Below, in pieces: positions 14,257-17,521 of a stretch of 17,521 nt of DNA (its first letter is position 1; each line of letters opens with the position of its first letter). This stretch comes from an uncultured Lachnospiraceae bacterium. GTDB lineage: Bacteria; Bacillota; Clostridia; Lachnospirales; Lachnospiraceae. Location of the stretch: the NCBI GenBank assembly GCA_934292725.1, contig CAKQXY010000062.1:1-17521 (forward strand), written 5' to 3'. The notes under the pieces were generated by a model. It was not told the origin of the DNA and searched no databases. It worked only from the letters and a program-made list of their open reading frames with translations. Made by a program: the position numbers and the translations under genes.

Positions 14257-14701
14257 TTTAGAACGTTTTATTCAGGCACAAGCTTACAATTATGGGGATG
14301 CCTTACAGGAAATTCGTAATGGTAGAAAACAAAGTTGTTGGATGTGGTATGTATTTCCTCAAATTAGAGGTTTGGGCCGAAGTTCTATGGCAAAAACATA
14401 TGAACTTGAAAATTTAGAAGAAGCAAGGGAATATCTTGCGCATCCTCTTTTGAAAAGCCGCTTGCAAGAAATTTGTGAGGCAACACTGGAGACAGAATCT
14501 GATAATGCAATGGTAGTATTTGGTGTTCCGGATAATATGAAACTCTGTTCATCTATGACACTGTTCGAAAAGGCAGACCCAGAAAATCCAATTTACGCAA
14601 AAATACTTGATAAATTTTTTGATGGCAAAAGAGACAAATTAACATTGCAAATTTTAACAGATCAAGAACAAGTTTTTTTGCCGGGTACAGGCACCAGATA
14701 G
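14249..14701 (+). CDS. DUF1810 family protein
   Basis: A 150-aa protein of the DUF1810 family, whose biochemical role is unknown. The family signature is clear: LERFIQAQAYNYGDALQEIRNG, then SCWMWYVFPQIRGLGRSSMAKTY (29-51), EAREYLAHPLL, FGVPDNMKLCSSMTLFEKA and FFDGKRDKLTLQIL. AAAGGAGA is 9 nt upstream of ATG 14249; an in-frame TTG at 14192 would add foreign residues and is not used. The last residues, VFLPGTGTR, are not family sequence: they are encoded by a REP-like repeat (14673-14695), which evidently replaced the natural 3' end. The core domain still looks complete. Confidence 0.85.
   Translation: MHDLERFIQAQAYNYGDALQEIRNGRKQSCWMWYVFPQIRGLGRSSMAKTYELENLEEAREYLAHPLLKSRLQEICEATLETESDNAMVVFGVPDNMKLCSSMTLFEKADPENPIYAKILDKFFDGKRDKLTLQILTDQEQVFLPGTGTR
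14673..14695. repeat. REP-like short repeat, copy 1 (inside the 3' end of the DUF1810 gene)
   Basis: TTTTTTTGCCGGGTACAGG continuing CACC matches 17403-17425 at 21 of 23 positions. It holds a small imperfect hairpin (GCC/GGC around GGGTACA). Similar TGCCGGNNACAGGCACC elements are found beside transposases in many bacteria (known REP-type pattern). Here it supplies the last codons and leads to the stop of the DUF1810 gene. Confidence 0.6.
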
Positions 14702-14708
14702 TTCCAGA

Positions 14709-14810
14709 TTATTGAATTTTTAGTTTCTCAAAGTGATAGCGTGGTTTTCCTACGCTCTTCTTTCCGTATTCAATCGCCTTAGTAGGGCAATAGCAGATGT
14801 CAGTTGTGTT
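14709..14810 (-). pseudogene. C-terminal remnant of a 4Fe-4S ferredoxin (EFR1-type)
   Basis: Starting directly after the TAA of the GNAT gene at 14811, and in the same frame, 33 codons read TTDICYCPTKAIEYGKK and end PRYHFEKLKIQ before a TAA. The C-x-C-P-T-K-A-I-E-Y-G pattern followed by KPRY(H/R)F is the usual end of EFR1-family ferredoxins: the last cysteines of the second 4Fe-4S cluster. The rest of the ferredoxin is absent, so it is a remnant left by the event that placed the GNAT gene here. Confidence 0.75.
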
Positions 14811-15578
14811 TTAGTAAGCCATTCTGATACTAACCGCGGTATTTTTTTCTGTAATCAGTTCCACCCAAGCAACCTCAAAACCAGCTCTTGCAGCGACATG
14901 CTGTGATGCAAGATTTGAAAAACTTGTCCCATAATATGGCACGATTCCTTTTTGGAGAATGTCTGATTTAAGTATTGAGACAAGTCCCGAAGCAATATGT
15001 CTGCCCTCAAAATTCTTGTTCACATTAATTCCAATCTGCCAAAAAGAAGGACTGTCAGCACTAGCTCCTGCCATACCGACTATCTCATTATCTATAATTG
15101 CTGCAACTGCAAGTACATCCGGTGACGCTTCACTGAAACAAAATGCTTCATCAAACCTGTCATCATCTTTAAATTGGAGAATTTCTTCCTGATTGTATTT
15201 TTTTATTTCAACACCATTTATTTCATATACATGATCATCCTTTGGAATGAAAAATGGATGGACTGTTTTAATCCTATATCCCTCTTTCTTTAAAATTTCA
15301 TCCAGATTTCTAAAATTTACAACATCCATAAACCAATTACCTGATTTATTGGAAAATCGCTTTTGACATACGTCAACAACACTCTTTTTTCCTGTAAATA
15401 TCAGCTTTCCGTTTACAGCAATTACCTTTAAGACGCAATCATCAGCTTCTTCAAACTGTCTCCTGCCTTCAATTTTTTTATATTCCATAAAATGATTTTT
15501 ATCATCCTCTATATCCGAAATCTGACAGCAATAGTCAATTGCTAACTGCTGATATAGTTTTTCTTTTATATAATCCAT
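14811..15578 (-). CDS. GNAT-family N-acetyltransferase (GNAT_acetyltran type)
   Basis: A 255-aa GNAT with a long N-terminal half as in the PF12746-type acetyltransferases of Firmicutes. Residues 83-113 (FMDVVNFRNLDEIL, GYRIKTVHPFFIP) and EAFCFSEASPDVLAVAAI are typical. The acetyl-CoA part includes VGMAGASADSPSFWQIGI, the loop NKNFEGRHIASGLV (187-200) and SNLASQHVAARAGF (221-234). The substrate is unknown. ATG 15578 is chosen because GAGG (15587-15590) is 8 nt away; GTG 15587 and ATG 15584 overlap that site. The site itself overlaps the stop of a MazG-like stub. Downstream a ferredoxin tail begins at the base after the stop. Confidence 0.82.
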   Translation of the reverse strand: MDYIKEKLYQQLAIDYCCQISDIEDDKNHFMEYKKIEGRRQFEEADDCVLKVIAVNGKLIFTGKKSVVDVCQKRFSNKSGNWFMDVVNFRNLDEILKKEGYRIKTVHPFFIPKDDHVYEINGVEIKKYNQEEILQFKDDDRFDEAFCFSEASPDVLAVAAIIDNEIVGMAGASADSPSFWQIGINVNKNFEGRHIASGLVSILKSDILQKGIVPYYGTSFSNLASQHVAARAGFEVAWVELITEKNTAVSIRMAY

Positions 15579-15588
15579 ATCCATCACC

Positions 15589-15660
15589 TCACACTATACT
15601 TTTACTTAGTTCAGGATTTAAAGTAGTCATTGCTAATTCCTTATATTCATTAATCTTCAT
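15589..15660 (-). pseudogene. N-terminal stub resembling a MazG-like nucleotide pyrophosphohydrolase
   Basis: A 23-codon frame starts at ATG 15660 behind GGAGG and reads MKINEYKELAMTTLNPEL, which resembles the first helix of small MazG-like NTP pyrophosphohydrolases (usual start MKxNEYQxLAxRTxN). The catalytic EExxE helix and everything else are missing. The TGA (15589-15591) lies within the ribosome site of the following GNAT gene. Its own start overlaps the end of the preceding open segment as ATGA. It may act as a translated leader. The family call rests on a short match. Confidence 0.5.
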
Positions 15661-15755
15661 TCTAATATCCTCCGTGATGCACAAATTCCGAGTTGTCTGT
15701 TACATATCGTCAACAACTCGGTCATAGAATGGTCAAGGATTCCTGCGCCAGATTC
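15657..15755 (-). other. Open 32-codon segment after the second GNAT, containing an inverted repeat
   Basis: Directly after the TAG of the GNAT at 15756, and in frame, 32 codons remain open (ESGAGILDHSMTELL..., end ASRRILE) and stop with a TGA overlapping the MazG-like stub ATG. CCGAGTTGT (15688-15696) and ACAACTCGG (15713-15721) make a perfect 9-bp stem with a 16-nt loop. No T-run follows the stem on either strand. The stretch may be a gene tail or a regulatory leader for the stub-GNAT unit; I cannot decide. Confidence 0.4.
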
Positions 15756-16301
15756 CTAAAGACCGCATTCTAATTGACAATCATACGGTTCATCTTCAAC
15801 ATGTTTTTTATTATAAACTTCTGCCTCAACACACCCCATTGATTTATAAAAGGCTTGACTTTCAACGGCTGAGTGTGCAGATATGTAGAGCTTTTTAGCT
15901 CCTTTTTGTTTCGCCCATTCTTTTGCCGCAAGAAAAAGTGTTCTGCCGATTCCCTTTCTTCTCATATCCTCTGATATATGGATACTGGACAAGTCGCAAT
16001 ATCCTTGTTTACCACCAAATATTTCTGATTCTACTGAAACAAAGCCCTTCAATTTCCCGTCATAAAAAGCGGCATAAACAAATCCGTCAGAAGCAATTGT
16101 ATTTTTTAGGCAGAAAATTAATTTTTGATAATCATTTTCTGTCCAATCATCAACAAAAGGAGCATCTTTGATTATCCACTTGCCATTTTCTTTACGCCAA
16201 CATTTTGTGACATTTTGATATCGAATAAAATCCTTAAATATCTCTCGATTAACTTCTTCTGCATTTAGCATTCTATATTTCAATAAAATATCATTTTTCA
16301 T
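15756..16301 (-). CDS. GNAT-family N-acetyltransferase
   Basis: A 181-aa single-domain GNAT. The core is FVYAAFYDGKLKGFVSVESE (74-93), CDLSSIHISEDMRRKGIGRTLFLAAKEWA (102-130) with the acetyl-CoA loop RRKGIG, and AKKLYISAHSAVESQAFYKSMGC (135-157), the classic final motif. The N-terminal VTKCWRKENGKWIIKDAPFVDDW segment occurs in a Firmicute subgroup of unassigned substrate. AGGAGC is 7 nt before the ATG. An upstream open remnant ends two bases before the start with its TAG. It shows no close similarity to the other GNATs in the window, so these are independent acquisitions and not duplicates. Confidence 0.87.
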   Translation of the reverse strand: MKNDILLKYRMLNAEEVNREIFKDFIRYQNVTKCWRKENGKWIIKDAPFVDDWTENDYQKLIFCLKNTIASDGFVYAAFYDGKLKGFVSVESEIFGGKQGYCDLSSIHISEDMRRKGIGRTLFLAAKEWAKQKGAKKLYISAHSAVESQAFYKSMGCVEAEVYNKKHVEDEPYDCQLECGL

Positions 16302-16302
16302 T

Positions 16303-16449
16303 CTAAAAGCTCCTATCTACATCCCGATATTTGTAATGATCTTCCGCGCTACCGAATTCAAAAAAGCAGTGTGTTTGCAGTTTTCTTGGCAAAGATGGAA
16401 ACGGCTTATCTTCCAACTTGTCCTTGCAGATTTTGAGTATGACCAACCG
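16303..16449 (-). other. Open segment without start between the Nif3-like and GNAT genes
   Basis: On the minus strand 48 codons run from just after a TAA (16450-16452) to a TAG that ends one base before the GNAT ATG. Part reads KICKDKLEDKPFPSLPRKL and the end is EDHYKYRDVDRSF, a protein-like composition, and it includes the GNAT ribosome site. It has no ATG start and no recognised family. Another frame on each strand is also largely open here, so the coding reading is uncertain. Confidence 0.3.
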
Positions 16450-16467
16450 TTACCAGCTAAGCCAGAA

Positions 16468-16488
16468 TTAGAATAAATCGTTAAATAT
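16468..16488. repeat. 21-bp direct repeat, copy 2 (end of the Nif3-like gene)
   Basis: Identical to 13307-13327. It spans the last codon and stop of the Nif3-like gene (16481-16488) and the first 13 bases beyond. Two such copies at the 3' flank of unrelated genes point to shared ancestry of the flanks or a recombination junction. Confidence 0.6.
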
Positions 16489-17311
16489 ACTGATACATAT
16501 CTGCAGCTGGTACGAAAACTACAGGCAAATCCACCGGCACTTCCTGTTTCAGAAGTCTTGCAAAATATTTCATTCCTAATTCCTCGGAATTAAAATGACC
16601 AACTTCCATAATCGCCTTATTTAATCCAAGCTGCCCTGCATCACGTACTCCGGAAGCTGTCGTCCAGTCAATCAATTCTCCCGGAATTAGCACATCTGCT
16701 TCATTATTCTGAATGACATCAGTAAACTCATGCTCTCCATAAGTATCTGCTGCAACTGGGAGGATATGTCCGCAAAACATCACCTTTTCGATCTCGGCAT
16801 TCAAATTTCCGATCACACGGATTGTCTTTAGATTCATCTTCTGCTTCAAAAAATCGGCCAGCTCACGTACAGTTGTTTTCGGAATCTGATATAAAATATG
16901 TGTGAACTCAAGCTCATTACTTGCAGGTGATACAAGATAGTTCTCCCAGCCAAGCTCTTTCATAATGCCATAAGAGATTCCATCTGGCTTCTGCATATGG
17001 ATCTGGTCGTGATCACGATATACAGTGATATTATTCTCTCTTAATATCCTAAGCTTCTGCTTATAAGCAGACTGAGAATTTTCCCAAGAATACTGATCCT
17101 TATGTGTGTAAAAAACCGGTTCATGCACAATAATTAAATTGCATCCTTCTTCAACTGCTTTTTTCAGCACTTCAATGGACGCACAACAGGATACCGTAAT
17201 TCCTGTCACCTTAGCATTTTCATCTCCATACTTAATTCCATCTACCGTATCTTCACTCAAAGAAACTCCATGGATTTTTTCTAATATAGCTGTTATCTCT
17301 TTTACCTTCAT
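16481..17311 (-). CDS. Nif3-like dinuclear metal centre protein (GTP cyclohydrolase I type 2 / NIF3 family)
   Basis: A 276-aa member of the NIF3 family, cytoplasmic hexamers with a dinuclear metal site and no settled function. Features: MKVKEITAILEKIHGV start, GITVSCCASIEVLKKAVEEGCNLIIVHEPVFYTH (37-70) with metal ligands His63 and nearby His70, a YRDHDQIH region at about 98-105 equivalent to the family's VxxxHTNxD, and the C-terminal VGHFNSEELG with His239 and Glu243. The EP in VHEPVF replaces the more usual HHPLIF, seen in a distinct Firmicute subgroup. GGAGG lies 8-9 nt before the ATG. The usual partner trmK is not upstream; instead a mobile element border is, so the gene is on its own here. 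Confidence 0.87.
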   Translation of the reverse strand: MKVKEITAILEKIHGVSLSEDTVDGIKYGDENAKVTGITVSCCASIEVLKKAVEEGCNLIIVHEPVFYTHKDQYSWENSQSAYKQKLRILRENNITVYRDHDQIHMQKPDGISYGIMKELGWENYLVSPASNELEFTHILYQIPKTTVRELADFLKQKMNLKTIRVIGNLNAEIEKVMFCGHILPVAADTYGEHEFTDVIQNNEADVLIPGELIDWTTASGVRDAGQLGLNKAIMEVGHFNSEELGMKYFARLLKQEVPVDLPVVFVPAADMYQYI

Positions 17312-17341
17312 TATTACAGCCTCCTATTTTTTTGTACTTCG

Positions 17342-17370
17342 ATTTTACCATCTATTTCATCAATCAGCAA
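17342..17370 (-). promoter_or_regulatory. Promoter of the Nif3-like gene
   Basis: On the minus strand TTGCTG (17365-17370), 17 nt, TAAAAT (17342-17347), about 30 nt before the ATG at 17311. Confidence 0.45.
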
Positions 17371-17402
17371 GTTGATAATCATACTCTCTCAAAATCTCTT
17401 GT

Positions 17403-17425
17403 TTTTTTTGCCGGAGACAGGCACC
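17403..17425. repeat. REP-like short repeat, copy 2 (beside a probable mobile element)
   Basis: TTTTTTTGCCGGAGACAGG continuing CACC, 21 of 23 identical to 14673-14695. About 10 nt later a G-run and TGCGGACAATTTTTGGACC follow, which may be the left terminal region of an insertion sequence. Confidence 0.55.
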
Positions 17426-17495
17426 GGGGCTGGAATAAAATTGGGGGGTGCGGACAATTTTTGGACCTAATGTCGAAAGATGTTAGGAGGAAGAA

Positions 17496-17521
17496 ATGAA
17501 CAGGTATAGCACCGAAGAAAA
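17496..17521 (+). CDS. Start of a gene cut by the window edge, possibly an IS3-type transposase OrfA
   Basis: ATG at 17496 follows TTAGGAGG with 5-nt spacing, and only MNRYSTEE is visible. Many IS3-family OrfA proteins begin M(N/K)xYSxEFK or M(N/K)RYSxEEK. The REP-like repeat and the GGTGCGGACAATTTTTGGACC upstream support a mobile element. With eight codons the call is weak. Confidence 0.35.

Noticed and set aside
14709..15578. Stop-codon readthrough producing a GNAT-ferredoxin fusion
   Set aside because: The extension is in frame, but it lacks most of the ferredoxin and different stop codons (TAG, TAA) are involved at similar junctions. A decayed gene tail is simpler.

Overview
The window looks like a chromosomal segment of a low-GC anaerobic Firmicute, most likely Clostridia and probably Lachnospiraceae-like. 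The reasons are AT-rich DNA, strong AGGAGG ribosome binding sites, sigma-A type promoters, and anaerobe-style proteins: a flavin reductase-rubredoxin fusion, an FtrD-like DUF2318 lipoprotein, and the tail of a 4Fe-4S ferredoxin. The species cannot be fixed from the sequence. I found no rRNA, tRNA or CRISPR array.

Layout. At 1-1803 an esterase and a 44-aa membrane peptide, overlapping ATGA, face a divergent TetR regulator. At 1813-6459 a minus-strand run holds an S66 (MccF-like) peptidase, a histidine phosphatase, a pRiA4b ORF-3-like zinc protein, a polysaccharide deacetylase and an HD hydrolase. At 6748-8892 a plus-strand unit with a perfect TTGACA-17-TATAAT promoter and a strong leader hairpin encodes an HMA-SafE-cupredoxin membrane protein, followed with a 1-nt overlap by a DUF2318/FtrD-like lipoprotein, probably for copper or iron handling at the membrane. 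At 8961-10734 a minus-strand pair holds a rubredoxin fusion and a tandem GNAT. At 10984-13243 a plus-strand pair holds a large GH42-like barrel protein and a small HD hydrolase. At 13341-17311 are a ProXp/PrdX-type tRNA-editing protein, a DUF1810 protein, two GNATs and a Nif3-like protein. The right edge (17403-17521) carries a REP-like repeat and the first codons of a probable transposase.

The most unusual aspect is between the genes. Many intergenic gaps are remnants of other genes that fit tightly against the intact ones. N-terminal stubs that keep their own ribosome binding site (hicB-like at 3710-3805, MazG-like at 15589-15660) end inside the ribosome binding site of the next gene. C-terminal stubs begin at the base after, or inside, the stop codon of an intact gene (ferredoxin tail at 14709-14810, hicB fragment at 5672-5851, unidentified tails at 3802-3876 and 15657-15755). 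A 3' piece of the pRiA4b-like gene, with a clean 30-codon deletion, is duplicated at 1813-1941. A 21-bp repeat lies just downstream of two unrelated genes. The region therefore looks like a mosaic of small accessory genes swapped into place with near base-level joins at start and stop signals. Most genes are single, unlinked accessory functions (acetyltransferases, HD hydrolases, editing protein), not one pathway.
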